A DNA stretch of 64,000 nucleotides, taken from NCBI RefSeq assembly GCF_029067145.1, contig NZ_JAIEFA010000031.1, forward strand, positions 45,796 through 109,795, read 5' to 3'. Below are positions 45,365 to 55,163 of the stretch, in pieces. Every line of letters starts with the position of its first letter. Positions within the stretch are counted from its first letter, which is position 1. A program made the position numbers and the translations under genes. Origin of the DNA: Helicobacter sp. (GTDB taxonomy: Bacteria > Campylobacterota > Campylobacteria > Campylobacterales > Helicobacteraceae). The notes beneath the pieces were generated by a model. That model had not been told where the DNA came from and ran no database searches. It worked only from the letters and a program-made list of their open reading frames with translations.

Positions 45365-45903
45365 TGGAAAATTTTGTTAAAAGTCGCCTGATTCACACAG
45401 CCTTAAAAATAGAATTTGACCAAGTGCATACTAATGCAGAATCCTACGCACTAGAATTTAATAAGCTCACGCAAAGTGATGAGGACCCTATTGGAGAATG
45501 GTTGCGCCTTATGCGTGCAAAAAAAGGAAATTTAGAGGGCGAAAATGCCGTGATTTTGGAGCTTTTAGTAGAAATTTACCGCAAGATAGAATCGCTAGAG
45601 TCTCGCATAGAAGGAAGCACAAAAGCCTATGTTCCGCTAGAAAACAAGGCAACTATTAGCACAATCGGACATGGTTGCTTTGCGCTTTTGGATACAAATC
45701 TTTTAGAAAATACACTTTATTATGGTAGAATAGAGCTTCCAACTTTTCCAACGCGTATCGTGCCTGTGTATTTTATTTATCATTCAGAGCTTGCTTGGAT
45801 TGAACAAATCCACGCAAGAGACGAGATTGAATGGGACGGCTATGTAGCAGGAAAAGAGCGTGCGCTGATTCGCTCACTTAAAACTCAACAAAAAGGCAAA
45901 TAA
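45364..45903 (+). CDS. Conserved hypothetical protein, possibly PilZ-like
   Basis: 179 residues. An N-terminal helical part (residues 1-90) is followed by a strand-rich part from LENKATISTIGHGCFALLD to ARDEIEWDGYVAGKERALIRSL. The second half follows the order of strands in a PilZ barrel, but the RxxxR c-di-GMP motif is not visible, so this is weak. It overlaps the genes on both sides by one base. Confidence 0.65.
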   Translation: MENFVKSRLIHTALKIEFDQVHTNAESYALEFNKLTQSDEDPIGEWLRLMRAKKGNLEGENAVILELLVEIYRKIESLESRIEGSTKAYVPLENKATISTIGHGCFALLDTNLLENTLYYGRIELPTFPTRIVPVYFIYHSELAWIEQIHARDEIEWDGYVAGKERALIRSLKTQQKGK

Positions 45904-46463
45904 TGTTCAATGATGCAAATCTATTACTTTGGGGTGGAATCGGAATCGCCATCGTTTTTATTTTACTTATTGTGTATCTCTATCTCAAAGAGGGTGAAAA
46001 TACCAAGCGTGCGCGTCGTTATGAAAAATCCATTGAGGAGCTGAACAAAGAAGTTTATCGCTTGCAAAAAAGAATCAAAGAGCAAGAAAATGAATTGGAG
46101 CATTTCAAAACCCATATCAAAGCACAAATCTATCAAGATATGCGCTTGGAAATGAAAAATCTGTTAGATTCCAACTTGCACACACAAATAATGCCCATCA
46201 AAGTGGAAATGGAATCCCTGAAAACTCAATGGAATGATTGCAAAAACAATCTGCGTGATTTAGAGGGTTTAGAAAACAAAATTTTTCACCTAGAGGAGAG
46301 ATTAAAAGAATTTGTCTATACTCCAAGCAATCCCACAAATATTGATGAGGGGCGGATTATTTCAATGTTTAAAGACGGCTGGAGCGTGGATTCTATCGCC
46401 AAAGAATTACGCATTGGCAAGGGTGAAGTAGAATTTACACTAAAATTTGCCAATTTAAATTAA
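45903..46463 (+). CDS. Membrane-anchored coiled-coil protein with C-terminal helix-turn-helix-like domain
   Basis: 186 residues. One N-terminal membrane helix (about residues 8-28), a long coiled coil (40-135) and a C-terminal domain (GRIISMFKDGWSVDSIAKELRIGKGEVEF) with the form of a helix-turn-helix, similar to DUF6115-type proteins of Campylobacterota. No function is known to me. It precedes thrB by 9 bases. Confidence 0.72.
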   Translation: MFNDANLLLWGGIGIAIVFILLIVYLYLKEGENTKRARRYEKSIEELNKEVYRLQKRIKEQENELEHFKTHIKAQIYQDMRLEMKNLLDSNLHTQIMPIKVEMESLKTQWNDCKNNLRDLEGLENKIFHLEERLKEFVYTPSNPTNIDEGRIISMFKDGWSVDSIAKELRIGKGEVEFTLKFANLN

Positions 46464-46472
46464 GGGGTAAGA

Positions 46473-47372
46473 ATGGAATTTCGCGTGCCTGCAACGAGTG
46501 CAAACTTAGGACCGGGCTTTGATAGTTTGGGGCTTGCTTTGGGGCTTTATAATCGCTTTAGTCTCAAACCCTCCAAATTTACCTCCATTCAAATCCACGG
46601 AGAAGGCGCAAAGAATCCTAAATTGCGCATAGATAATGTGTTTGTTAGAATCTTTAATGAGCAACTTAAAAGGCTAACAGGCAAAACTCTGCATTTTAAA
46701 TTTACTTTTGATAATTCAATCCCCATTTCGCGCGGTTTGGGAAGCAGTTCGGCAGTTATTATCGGAGCAATTAGCGCGGCTTTTAAAGTCGCTGGGATTC
46801 CGCTCCAAAAGCAAGAAATTCTAAATCTCGCACTTAATTATGAATCCCACCCCGACAACATTACTCCTGCTTGTATGGGAGGATTTAATGTCTGTATGCT
46901 CACGCAGCACAAAAATGAAGTGCGCTTTATCCATTCACCTTTACCCGATTCCATTCAAGCTGTTGTAGTGATTCCAAATCAATCCATTTCAACCCACCTT
47001 TCACGACAAACTTTGCCTAAAAAATATAGCCAAAAAGACGCTGTATTTAATCTCTCCCACGCGAGTGTTTTGGCGAGTGCTTTTATCACGCAACATTTTG
47101 AATTATTACGCGAAGCAAGTATGGATAGATTCCATCAATATTATCGTATGAAACAGATTCCATTGCTTTTTGAAGTGCAAAAATGCGCTCTCTCCTCTGG
47201 CGCATTAATGAGCACGCTTTCGGGTAGTGGTTCAACTTTTTTTAATTTATGTTATAAAGAAGATAGTGTGAGATTGCATAAAATCTTAAGTCAAAAATTT
47301 CCAAAACTCAAAATCTTAGTATTAAATTTTGATAATTTTGGCGTCGTCTTTGATGATGAATTTAAGCTTTAG
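46473..47372 (+). CDS. thrB: Homoserine kinase
   Basis: 299 residues, GHMP kinase. Motif 1 is PATSANLGPGFDSLGLALGL, the ATP-binding loop is ISRGLGSSSAVIIGAISA, and motif 3 is STLSGSGSTFF. It makes O-phosphohomoserine for threonine. It lies upstream of ylxR-infB, an arrangement also known in H. pylori. Confidence 0.95.
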   Translation: MEFRVPATSANLGPGFDSLGLALGLYNRFSLKPSKFTSIQIHGEGAKNPKLRIDNVFVRIFNEQLKRLTGKTLHFKFTFDNSIPISRGLGSSSAVIIGAISAAFKVAGIPLQKQEILNLALNYESHPDNITPACMGGFNVCMLTQHKNEVRFIHSPLPDSIQAVVVIPNQSISTHLSRQTLPKKYSQKDAVFNLSHASVLASAFITQHFELLREASMDRFHQYYRMKQIPLLFEVQKCALSSGALMSTLSGSGSTFFNLCYKEDSVRLHKILSQKFPKLKILVLNFDNFGVVFDDEFKL

Positions 47373-47377
47373 CTTGT

Positions 47378-47383
47378 TATAAT
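47378..47383 (+). promoter_or_regulatory. -10 element giving a probably leaderless ylxR-infB transcript
   Basis: TATAAT ends 9 bases before the ATG at 47393, so transcription would start about 2-4 bases before the start codon. No ribosome binding site is seen in that gap. Confidence 0.5.
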
Positions 47384-47392
47384 TAGAGCTTT

Positions 47393-47638
47393 ATGTCTAA
47401 TCCAATTAGAATGTGTATCGTATGTCGGGGTCGCTTTTTGCAAGCGCAATTAATCCGTTTGCAATACAAAGATTCTGTGTTGCAATGCTATCAAGGCACA
47501 GGCAGAAGCTTCTATCTTTGCCCTAGTTGCAAAGAAACACCCAAAGCGAGCGATTCTATCGCAAAGATTTGTAAATTAGATAAAAAATACAAAGAAACGA
47601 TTAAGTTTGCATTAAAGGAGATTTTTCTGTATGGATAA
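47393..47638 (+). CDS. ylxR: YlxR-family RNA-binding protein (DUF448)
   Basis: 81 residues. [10 protein letters not shown] and the [12 protein letters not shown] motif are the YlxR signature; two CxxC pairs may hold zinc. It is encoded before infB in many bacteria and overlaps it by 8 bases. Confidence 0.9.
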   Translation: MSNPIRMCIVCRGRFLQAQLIRLQYKDSVLQCYQGTGRSFYLCPSCKETPKASDSIAKICKLDKKYKETIKFALKEIFLYG

Positions 47639-50390
47639 AATCCGTATTAGCGAGATTGCTAAAGAACTAAGCAAAACAAGCAAAGAAGTTCTACAAAAAG
47701 CCCAAGAGTTAGGTTTTGAATCCAAAACTGCTTCTAGTAGCGTTACAACCGAGCAAGCCGATATACTATATAACTATATTTTATCTGGTGTGAATCCTGT
47801 TGCAAATTCTCAAGACAAAGATTCCAAAGAAAGCAAAAAAGCCACAAAATCTAAAAAATCTACTGAAGAGACAAAAAGCAAAACACAAAAGAAAAGCCAA
47901 GAAAAGCCAAAGACTACGACAACCAAAACAACAAGCAAAGCCTCTAAAACGCAAAAAGATTCCAAAGCAAGTGCAACAAAAGCCAAAAAAGATTCTATAA
48001 AAGAACTAGAATCAGACTTAACAATTCAAGAAGATGTCCAAAAAGTTATTCAAGAATTTCAAGATATTTTAGAAACACCAAGCAATGAGGCTTCATTTCA
48101 AGAAGCAGAAACGGAAACCAAACCTACAGATTCCAATAGCCAAAGCAAGCTTTCTCCCCAAATCTCGCAAGAAAATCCTGCCATTAAACGCACTGGATTA
48201 AGAATCATCAAAAAACGCGATGTGCGCGAAAGCCAAGAAGAAACACCTAAACTAGAATCCCACAAAGAATCTCCACGCACCTTACAAGATTTGCTTGGCA
48301 ACCTAGAGGACAATCAAGGGCGCAACAAAGACAAAAAAAAGAAAAAAGACAAACCAAGCGTGCATACAAGCAAAAATTTGGGACAACAAAAAATAGATTT
48401 ACTAGACAATAGAGAATTTTATAGCTCCCACGACGATGACGAAGAAGATATTATTTTATTTGACTTGAGTGTGCAAGATGAACGCAATATGGAAGAAGAA
48501 GATAATGAACGCAAAGCCACAACCGAGCGCATTAAAATTCAAAGGCATAATCCCTTTATGGAGCAAGGTAGCACACGAAGGTCTAGCCGCAAAAAAGCTC
48601 CCAAAGCGCAAAAAACGCAAGAAACAATCAGCGGTATTGTAAAGATTCCAGAGGAAATTCGCGCCTACGAGTTTGCCGAAAAAGCAGGCAGAAGCACAGG
48701 TGAAGTCATCAAAGTGCTTTTTAGTCTTGGAATGATGGTAACCAAAAATGACTTTTTAGAAAAAGATGCGATTGAGATTCTAGCTGAAGAGTTTGGAATC
48801 CAAATAGAATTAATCAACAATGCAGAAGAGTTAGATTACACACAGCTAGAAGAAAACAATGATAACGAAAAAGACTTGATTACGCGTGCGCCAGTTGTTA
48901 CAATTATGGGACACGTTGACCACGGGAAAACTTCTTTGTTAGATTACATCAGAAATACCAAAATAGCTCACGGGGAAGCGGGCGGAATCACACAGCATAT
49001 CGGTGCTTATACGATTAACAAAAATGGCAAACAAATCACTTTTATTGATACTCCCGGACACGAAGCATTCAGTGAAATGCGTGCAAGAGGAGCGCAGGCA
49101 ACCGATATTGCAATCATCGTAATTGCCGCAGACGATGGCGTGAAACCCCAAACAATTGAAGCCTTAAATCACGCCAAAGCCGCCAATGCTCCCATTATCA
49201 TTGCGGTAAATAAAATAGATAAACCAGAGGCAAACCCAGACAAACTCAAAGCAGAGGCTGCAGAACTCGGCTTCACTCCGCTAGAATGGGGAGGAAATTA
49301 TGAGTTTGTCCATATTTCCGCTAAGAGTGGAGAAGGGATTGATGACTTGCTAGAAACGATTTTATTGCAAGCAGAAATTTTAGAACTTAAAGCCAATCCT
49401 AATAAATCTGCGCGTGCAGTTGTGATTGAAAGCAGCCTTGAAAAAGGCAAAGGACCTGTTGCTACATTAATTGTCCAAAATGGAACTTTGCATATAGGAG
49501 ATAGCATTATTGCCGATACCGCGTTTGGACGCGTCCGTGCTATTAGCGATGATTTGGGCAAATCCATTCACAGCATTCCTCCTTCAGGCGTGGGAGTTAT
49601 CACGGGTTTAAACGAAGTGCCACCTGCTGGCTCTATCCTGCTTGCAGTAGAAAACGACAATATCGCGAGAGATTATGCGCAAAAACGCGCGGCACATTTG
49701 CGCCAAAAAGAACTTTCACATTCTACGAAAGTTTCTTTTGATGAACTTAGCTCTATGGTGGCACAAGGGCAGCTCAAAAACCTACCTGTCATTATCAAAG
49801 CAGACACACAAGGAAGCTTAGAGGCAATTCGTGGAAGCTTGGAAAAACTACAAAACGAGGAAGTGAAAGTCAATATTATTCATAAGGGCGTGGGTGGAAT
49901 CACAGAAAGCGACTTAGCTCTTGCAGGCGCAAGCGCAAATTGTGTGATTTTAGGATTCAATGTGCGTCCAACAGGAAGCGTAAAAAACAAGGCAAAAGAA
50001 CTAGGAATCCAAATCAAAACCTATTCCATTATTTATTCGCTTTTAGACGATATTAAAGCCTTACTTGGTGGCTTGCTCTCACCTGTCTTAGAAGAAGAAA
50101 ACACTGGGCAAGCGGAAGTGCGCGAGACTTTCAATATTGCCAAAGTCGGAACAATTGCGGGCTGCTTCGTAACCGATGGCGTGATTCAAAGAGGAATCAA
50201 AGTGCGCTTAATCCGCAATGGTGTCGTGATTCACAATGGCAACATTGCTTCGCTCAAACGTTTCAAAGATGACGCACGCGAAGTGGCAAAAGGCTTTGAA
50301 TGTGGAATTATGCTAGAAGATTACAACGACATTCAAGTCGGCGATGTCTTTGAAACCTATAAAGAAGTGGAAAAACAAAGGACGCTTTAA
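47631..50390 (+). CDS. infB: Translation initiation factor IF-2
   Basis: 919 residues. A long Lys/Ser/Thr/Glu-rich linker (residues 65-320) precedes the N2 region and the G domain at about residue 422 ([30 protein letters not shown]). The C-terminal domains bind fMet-tRNA. It overlaps rbfA by one base. Confidence 0.97.
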   Translation: MDKIRISEIAKELSKTSKEVLQKAQELGFESKTASSSVTTEQADILYNYILSGVNPVANSQDKDSKESKKATKSKKSTEETKSKTQKKSQEKPKTTTTKTTSKASKTQKDSKASATKAKKDSIKELESDLTIQEDVQKVIQEFQDILETPSNEASFQEAETETKPTDSNSQSKLSPQISQENPAIKRTGLRIIKKRDVRESQEETPKLESHKESPRTLQDLLGNLEDNQGRNKDKKKKKDKPSVHTSKNLGQQKIDLLDNREFYSSHDDDEEDIILFDLSVQDERNMEEEDNERKATTERIKIQRHNPFMEQGSTRRSSRKKAPKAQKTQETISGIVKIPEEIRAYEFAEKAGRSTGEVIKVLFSLGMMVTKNDFLEKDAIEILAEEFGIQIELINNAEELDYTQLEENNDNEKDLITRAPVVTIMGHVDHGKTSLLDYIRNTKIAHGEAGGITQHIGAYTINKNGKQITFIDTPGHEAFSEMRARGAQATDIAIIVIAADDGVKPQTIEALNHAKAANAPIIIAVNKIDKPEANPDKLKAEAAELGFTPLEWGGNYEFVHISAKSGEGIDDLLETILLQAEILELKANPNKSARAVVIESSLEKGKGPVATLIVQNGTLHIGDSIIADTAFGRVRAISDDLGKSIHSIPPSGVGVITGLNEVPPAGSILLAVENDNIARDYAQKRAAHLRQKELSHSTKVSFDELSSMVAQGQLKNLPVIIKADTQGSLEAIRGSLEKLQNEEVKVNIIHKGVGGITESDLALAGASANCVILGFNVRPTGSVKNKAKELGIQIKTYSIIYSLLDDIKALLGGLLSPVLEEENTGQAEVRETFNIAKVGTIAGCFVTDGVIQRGIKVRLIRNGVVIHNGNIASLKRFKDDAREVAKGFECGIMLEDYNDIQVGDVFETYKEVEKQRTL

Positions 50391-50773
50391 TGCAAGACAT
50401 CAAGCTTGCTCGCACACAATCTTTACTCAAAGAGATTCTGCCAAGCGCATTAGCAAACCTCAATGACACGCGTCTAAATTCTCTGAATGTAATAGAGGTT
50501 AAATGTTCGCGTGGTAAATATTTTGCCGAGGTTTTCCTAAACGCTCCTTTTGCAACAAAGCAAGAAAAAGCAGAGATTCTAACCCAACTCAAAAAAGCAC
50601 GCGGAATCATCAAGGAATATTGCTTAGAAGAAACAGGTTGGTTTCGTTGTCCAGACTTCAAATTTAGCTTTGACACAACCTTAGAGCAAGAAAATCGTTT
50701 GGATAAAATCTTTGACACGCTCCAAAAGGAACGCGAAAGCAAACAAAAGGGAAAAGATGACACTTGCTCCTGA
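50390..50773 (+). CDS. rbfA: Ribosome-binding factor A
   Basis: 127 residues. KH-like fold with ARTQSLLKEILPSALANL and DTRLNSLNVIEVKCSRG; the family's PxLxF strand appears as CPDFKFSFD. A 30S maturation factor acting near the 16S 5' end. It lies between infB and rimP, overlapping both. Confidence 0.88.
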   Translation: MQDIKLARTQSLLKEILPSALANLNDTRLNSLNVIEVKCSRGKYFAEVFLNAPFATKQEKAEILTQLKKARGIIKEYCLEETGWFRCPDFKFSFDTTLEQENRLDKIFDTLQKERESKQKGKDDTCS

Positions 50774-51215
50774 TTTAGAAAACAAAATCAAAAGATTAGT
50801 AGAAAGTTTAGGCTTTGCACTTTATGATATTTTTAATATCAAAGAAAATGAGAATCAGATTTTGCGTATTTGTATCACAAAACCAAATAAAGAGGATTCC
50901 ACTAGCGTAACGCTTGAGGATTGCCAAGAAGTTAGCCTCGCTCTTTCACCTTTACTAGATGTTGAAATGCCAAATTCTGAAAAGTATTTTTTAGAAGTTA
51001 GCTCGCCCGGAATTGAACGCACACTCAAAACTCTTGCACATTATCAAAACGCCATAGGAGAACTTGTCAAAATCAAAACCATAGACAAAAAAAAGCTCAA
51101 AGGCAAACTTTTAGAGGTAAGTCAAAATACCCTTACCCTAGAGGACACTCAAGCAAAACTGCAAACGATTCCACTAGAGTCTATCAAAAAAGCTCAAACC
51201 TACTTTGAATGGTAG
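50757..51215 (+). CDS. rimP: Ribosome maturation factor RimP
   Basis: 152 residues from ATG 50757. VESLGFALYDIFNIKENENQ, DCQEVSLALSPLLDVE and FLEVSSPGIERTLK are the RimP signature. An upstream ATG at 50712 lies inside rbfA in a low-complexity Lys-rich stretch and is rejected. Overlap with rbfA is 17 bases. Confidence 0.92.
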   Translation: MTLAPDLENKIKRLVESLGFALYDIFNIKENENQILRICITKPNKEDSTSVTLEDCQEVSLALSPLLDVEMPNSEKYFLEVSSPGIERTLKTLAHYQNAIGELVKIKTIDKKKLKGKLLEVSQNTLTLEDTQAKLQTIPLESIKKAQTYFEW

Positions 51216-51224
51216 TCTCACGCA

Positions 51225-52289
51225 TTGCAAAACATAGACACAGATGAATTTTATTTGAATCTTTGCTTGCAAAGCGCGTGGCAAAACCAACTCATCACAC
51301 TCCCAAATCCTGCTGTAAGCGCACTCGTATTAGACCAATATGGTGCAATCTTAAGCCTAGAATCGCACCAAGAATGTGGCAAACCACACGCGGAAGTGCT
51401 TGCCCTCCAAAAAGCTTACGCAAAACTAAGCGGCGATTGTGGAATCTTGCGCTTAAGCGATTCCGCACAAATCCATCAGTATTTGCTCCAACACTCCCAA
51501 AATCTTTTTAATAAGACGACGATTTATGTCAGCTTAGAGCCTTGTAGCAGTCATAAATGCGGCAAAACTCCCTCTTGTGCAAGTCTTTTAAAAGTATTAA
51601 AGCCAAAACGCATTGTCATTGCCACACAAGATAGAAGTCAAAATGCTAAAGGCGGGGCAGAGGAACTAGAAGAATGCGGAATCCTTATAACAAAAGCTTG
51701 GGAAGCAAAAAACTTAACTACCATTCACAAAAACGCGAACTCCCTCTTGTACCCCTTTAATGCCCTGCAAACAAAAGGGCGATTCTTGCTCTACAAATAC
51801 GCTTGCAGGCTAGATGGCAGCATTAATGGCGGACAAATCAGCTCAAAAGCAGCCCAAAGCAAAATGCACGATTACCGCGCAAAAGCAGATTTCTTGCTTC
51901 TTTCTGGAAAAACAATAAGAGAGGATAAGCCGACACTTGACGCAAGATTTGCAAGTTTGGAATCCAAACACGCCCCGAATATCTTAATATTAACGCGTGA
52001 TAATAATTTCTCTACCAATGCGCCACTTTTTGACATACCAAACAGAGAGGTGAAAATATTAAATCAGATAAGCCCTACATTGCGCAATATTAATGGGTTT
52101 ATAATGTGTGAGGGAGGAGCAAAACTCTTAAGCACATTACAACCTCATATAGATATGCTTCTTGTGATTCTACAACCAAGCTTTAACGCGGATTTCACTC
52201 TCACAATGCGCCTAAAATTTTCCTTCCGTCTTATCCATAGTATGCAGATAGGAGAAGATTTGTTTTTATGGCTTTTGCCCAAAAATTAA
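51225..52289 (+). CDS. ribD: Riboflavin biosynthesis deaminase/reductase RibD
   Basis: 354 residues. The N-terminal deaminase domain has the zinc motif HAE (CGKPHAEVLAL) and PCSSHKCGKTPSC, which is two residues longer than the usual PC-H-G-TPPC and has an extra Cys. The C-terminal reductase domain has RFLLYKYACRLDGSING and ADFLLLSGKTIREDKPTLDARF. The start is TTG, 9 bases after rimP, with no strong ribosome binding site. Confidence 0.88.
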   Translation: MQNIDTDEFYLNLCLQSAWQNQLITLPNPAVSALVLDQYGAILSLESHQECGKPHAEVLALQKAYAKLSGDCGILRLSDSAQIHQYLLQHSQNLFNKTTIYVSLEPCSSHKCGKTPSCASLLKVLKPKRIVIATQDRSQNAKGGAEELEECGILITKAWEAKNLTTIHKNANSLLYPFNALQTKGRFLLYKYACRLDGSINGGQISSKAAQSKMHDYRAKADFLLLSGKTIREDKPTLDARFASLESKHAPNILILTRDNNFSTNAPLFDIPNREVKILNQISPTLRNINGFIMCEGGAKLLSTLQPHIDMLLVILQPSFNADFTLTMRLKFSFRLIHSMQIGEDLFLWLLPKN

Positions 52290-52341
52290 CAATGCTTTCA
52301 TTCTTTGCATTGCTATCCTTAAGTGAGCAAAAACCCACCGC

Positions 52342-52460
52342 GCCATTGCGAAACCTCGTTAGAAGTTGTAGTAATTATAAACAAGCAAATTTGAGATTCC
52401 ATTACAAACATTTCGGCGAGATTCTTTCATCTGGATTGTTTCGCTACGCTCGCAATGACG
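52342..52460. repeat. Degenerate dispersed intergenic repeat, copy C, with inverted ends
   Basis: It begins CCATTGCGAAACC and ends with TTCGCTACGCTCGCAATGACG-type sequence (52440-52460), so the ends are inverted repeats of one another (CATTGCGA / TCGCAATG). Internal words resemble copies near 2371 and 12745. The 248 bases between ribD and the LysR gene hold this and a hairpin, but no gene. Confidence 0.5.
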
Positions 52461-52482
52461 AAAGGATAGGCTGTCCTTACGA

Positions 52483-52498
52483 GATTCCATAAGGAATC
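52483..52498. terminator. Hairpin between convergent ribD and LysR genes
   Basis: GATTCC-ATAA-GGAATC, a 6-bp stem and 4-base loop. No long T tract, so weak as a terminator. Confidence 0.35.
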
Positions 52499-52537
52499 CT
52501 AACAATCCTCACGCACAATCCCGCGCTAAGATTCCAT

Positions 52538-53437
52538 TTATTGCTTGCTTTGCTCCAAAACATATTCCTCAAATTTTAGCAAAATGGGATTATGGAGCTG
52601 ACTTTGACGCTTAAGCGAATAAAAAGATTGCTCTAAGGGTAAATTTTTGATTTTAATGGGGAATAAAACTTTGTTTTCTAGCTCTTTTCTAATAGCAATT
52701 TCAGAAAAAACAGACAACGCGCCCTCGCAAATCACTAAATCCTTAATTGCTGTTGTGCAATTTAGCTCAAGAAAAATTGGAATCTCAACCCCAAGTTTTG
52801 CCAAAGCACCCACAAATTGCTCCCTTTGTCCTGAACCATATTCTCTCAAAATCCATATCTTATCTAGCAAATCCTTAATGTCTCTCGTGCGTGAGGCGAG
52901 AATAAAATCATTGCTCGCAACAATCAAAGAATCTGTATGCAACATTTCACTAACCAAACCTTCGGTGCTCGCATATTGCGAAGGAATATCTCCCTCTACA
53001 AGTGCCAAATCCACTGCGCCTTTTTTGACTTGCAAAAAACATTCCTTAAGATGAGCAACCTGCAATTTTAGCTTGACTTTTCTGTGTGTTTTGGCAAACT
53101 CAAAAACAATTTTAGGCAAAAAATATTCACTAATTGTATGGGTCGCAATGATACTTAATTCTCCTGTAATCTCTTGAGAATCTGTGCGCTCCAAACTCTC
53201 AAGACTTGCATAATATCCTTGCACTACCTCTAGCCACATTCCACCTAGAAATAATGCCCTTGAAGTTGGCACTAGCTTCTTTCCAATACGTTCAAAAAGC
53301 GGAAAACCGGCAAGTTTTTCTAATCGCTTCACCACTATGGACACATTAGGCTGTGAGATAGAGAATCGTTCGGCTGTTTGTGTAGGACTTTTACTCTTTA
53401 ACAAATCCAAAAATATCTCTAAATCCTTAATTTTCAT
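52538..53437 (-). CDS. LysR-family transcriptional regulator
   Basis: 299 residues from ATG 53437, which has AGGGG 6 bases before it. The N-terminal winged helix (KIKDLEIFLDLLKSKSPTQTAERF, SQPNVSIVVKRLEKLAGFPLFERI; both shown in part) is typical, followed by a two-lobed effector-binding domain. Target genes and effector are not evident; it is not divergent from an obvious target. It overlaps the rsmD stop by 11 bases, so it is probably transcribed from the rsmD side. Confidence 0.88.
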   Translation of the reverse strand: MKIKDLEIFLDLLKSKSPTQTAERFSISQPNVSIVVKRLEKLAGFPLFERIGKKLVPTSRALFLGGMWLEVVQGYYASLESLERTDSQEITGELSIIATHTISEYFLPKIVFEFAKTHRKVKLKLQVAHLKECFLQVKKGAVDLALVEGDIPSQYASTEGLVSEMLHTDSLIVASNDFILASRTRDIKDLLDKIWILREYGSGQREQFVGALAKLGVEIPIFLELNCTTAIKDLVICEGALSVFSEIAIRKELENKVLFPIKIKNLPLEQSFYSLKRQSQLHNPILLKFEEYVLEQSKQ

Positions 53438-54035
53438 TTTGCACCCCTGATTCAAAATAGCTCAAAGAACTCCTGCCGAATTTCTTTGTTTTTATGAGTG
53501 TAAAATTACCAATATGCGTTGGAATCTCCAAAGAAGAAATATGCTCCAATACAAGCAAATCAAAAAGATTTTTATCCAAATCCTCTATCATTTGATAACA
53601 TCTTTCGTAAATGTCTTGCATTGCGTTGCGCACATTAAAAGGCGGGTCAATATATCCAATACTATGGGATTCCAATGTTCTTAAAGCAAGTTTGTAATGA
53701 CTAAAAGTATCTCCCAAGAGGACGCGATAACTTTCATTGTTTTGACAAATATTTTGCAAATTTGCTTTTAAAATTTCACAAGCCTTTTTATCGCTCTCAA
53801 AAAATAATGCGAATCTTGCTCCACGACTAAGTGCTTCTATCCCAATACTTCCACTCCCGGCAAAAAATTCTACAAAGCTTGCTCCCACAATGCCACTATT
53901 TAAAGTATTAAAAAACGATTCCTTTAAAATCGCCTTGGAAGAACGCGTCGTATCCAATGAAGCCATTTGCAACTTGCGTCCTTTATAGATTCCACCTAAA
54001 ATTCTCAAGGTAGATTTGGGAGGATTTTTAAGCAT
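53427..54035 (-). CDS. rsmD: 16S rRNA (guanine966-N2)-methyltransferase RsmD
   Basis: 202 residues from ATG 54035 (GGGA upstream). LRILGGIYKGRKLQ opens the protein, SAM motif I is FVEFFAGSGSIGIEALSRGA and the catalytic motif is IDPPF (DPPF in place of the N/DPPY seen elsewhere). A longer frame to 54113 runs into the upstream gene and is rejected. It overlaps that gene by 8 bases. Confidence 0.9.
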   Translation of the reverse strand: MLKNPPKSTLRILGGIYKGRKLQMASLDTTRSSKAILKESFFNTLNSGIVGASFVEFFAGSGSIGIEALSRGARFALFFESDKKACEILKANLQNICQNNESYRVLLGDTFSHYKLALRTLESHSIGYIDPPFNVRNAMQDIYERCYQMIEDLDKNLFDLLVLEHISSLEIPTHIGNFTLIKTKKFGRSSLSYFESGVQNEN

Positions 54036-54510
54036 TTTTATCCCTATAATGCTCCAAAACAATCGTTTGAATTTCTTTTGCGAAACTGCGTAAAACTTCT
54101 TCAATCTCAGCATTCAAAGCAGAATCCTCAAAAAAAGGCGGAATCTCTTGCTTTAAGTTATCCAAACGATTCAAATCACCAAAACCGCTAGAGTCATTTG
54201 CGGACTTTGCAAAAATCTCTCCTTGTAAATCCCGATAGCTCTTAGGTTCCTCATTTTGCGATTCCTGCATCGCCTTGCCTCTGACTTTTCTATCAAAATT
54301 CTCTAACTCTTGTAGCAACATTTCCCGTGTGAAAGGAATCTTAAGATTTGCTTCCTCAAAGTCTCCGATTAAAAATACAGGCTTTTGGGATTCTACACGT
54401 TGCGTCGCGACGACAAAATCACAAAGTTTATAACTCGTAAGATATTCCTTTAAATACATCTCTAAACTGCGGTCTAACAATAAAGAATCACAAATCAGCG
54501 CGATTTTCAT
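54028..54510 (-). CDS. Conserved hypothetical protein
   Basis: 160 residues, soluble and acidic. The start KIALICDSLLLDRSLEMYLKEYL and VFLIGDFEEANLKIPFTRE suggest an N-terminal alpha/beta part of about 75 residues; the middle is polar and low-complexity; the C-terminus is helical (IEEVLRSFAKEIQTIVLEHY). I recognise no family. It is co-transcribed with rsmD and divergent from aroQ. Confidence 0.7.
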   Translation of the reverse strand: MKIALICDSLLLDRSLEMYLKEYLTSYKLCDFVVATQRVESQKPVFLIGDFEEANLKIPFTREMLLQELENFDRKVRGKAMQESQNEEPKSYRDLQGEIFAKSANDSSGFGDLNRLDNLKQEIPPFFEDSALNAEIEEVLRSFAKEIQTIVLEHYRDKNA

Positions 54511-54619
54511 AATAGAATCCTTACAAAATATTTTATCAATTATAGCGGAATCTTTACAAAAATTTTAGATTTTTTATCAAGCTTAAGCGCAAAATTCTTG
54601 CATTTAGAATCTTTTTTGC

Positions 54620-54625
54620 TATAAT
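54620..54625 (+). promoter_or_regulatory. -10 element for aroQ
   Basis: TGC-TATAAT, 24 bases before the ATG, with AAGGAG at about 54639-54644 as ribosome binding site. Confidence 0.6.
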
Positions 54626-54649
54626 TTAAAAATTTTAAAAGGAGCAAAA

Positions 54650-55144
54650 ATGAAAGCAATGGTAATCCAAGGTCCCAATCTCAATATGTTAGGGATTCGC
54701 GACCCGCGTATGTATGGACCAGCAAAGCTTGAAACAATCCACCAAAACATCAAACAACACGCCGAACAAATCGGCTTAGAGGTGGATTTTTTCCAAAGCA
54801 ATTTTGAAGGCGAAATCGTAGATAAAATCCAAGAATGCTTAGGACAATACGACGGAATCATCATCAATCCTGCCGCTTATTCTCACACTTCAGTTGCGAT
54901 TCGGGACGCAATCTCTGCTGTCAATTTACCAACGATTGAAGTGCATATTAGCAATATCCACGCAAGAGAAGATTTCCGACACAAAAGCTTAACTGCTGCG
55001 GTATGTGCTGGAGTTATTGCAGGCTTTGGTCCAATGGGTTATCATCTTGCTTTACAAGGGCTCGTTCAGATTCTCACTGAATTAAACGCAATCAAAGAAG
55101 CGCGCAAGCAAGCGGCTGCACAAAACGCACAGCCCCAACAATAA
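54650..55144 (+). CDS. aroQ: 3-dehydroquinate dehydratase, type II
   Basis: 164 residues. Shikimate pathway. The active-site lid has [19 protein letters not shown] with the catalytic Arg and Tyr, then [15 protein letters not shown] and [15 protein letters not shown] with the catalytic His. It is first in the aroQ to fliY stretch. Confidence 0.95.
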   Translation: MKAMVIQGPNLNMLGIRDPRMYGPAKLETIHQNIKQHAEQIGLEVDFFQSNFEGEIVDKIQECLGQYDGIIINPAAYSHTSVAIRDAISAVNLPTIEVHISNIHAREDFRHKSLTAAVCAGVIAGFGPMGYHLALQGLVQILTELNAIKEARKQAAAQNAQPQQ

Positions 55145-55163
55145 ACACCCTTAGGAGGGCGAA

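Noticed and set aside
52268..52492. A 74-codon plus-strand frame after ribD
   Set aside because: It overlaps the ribD end and runs through the dispersed repeat copy; no protein-like features.
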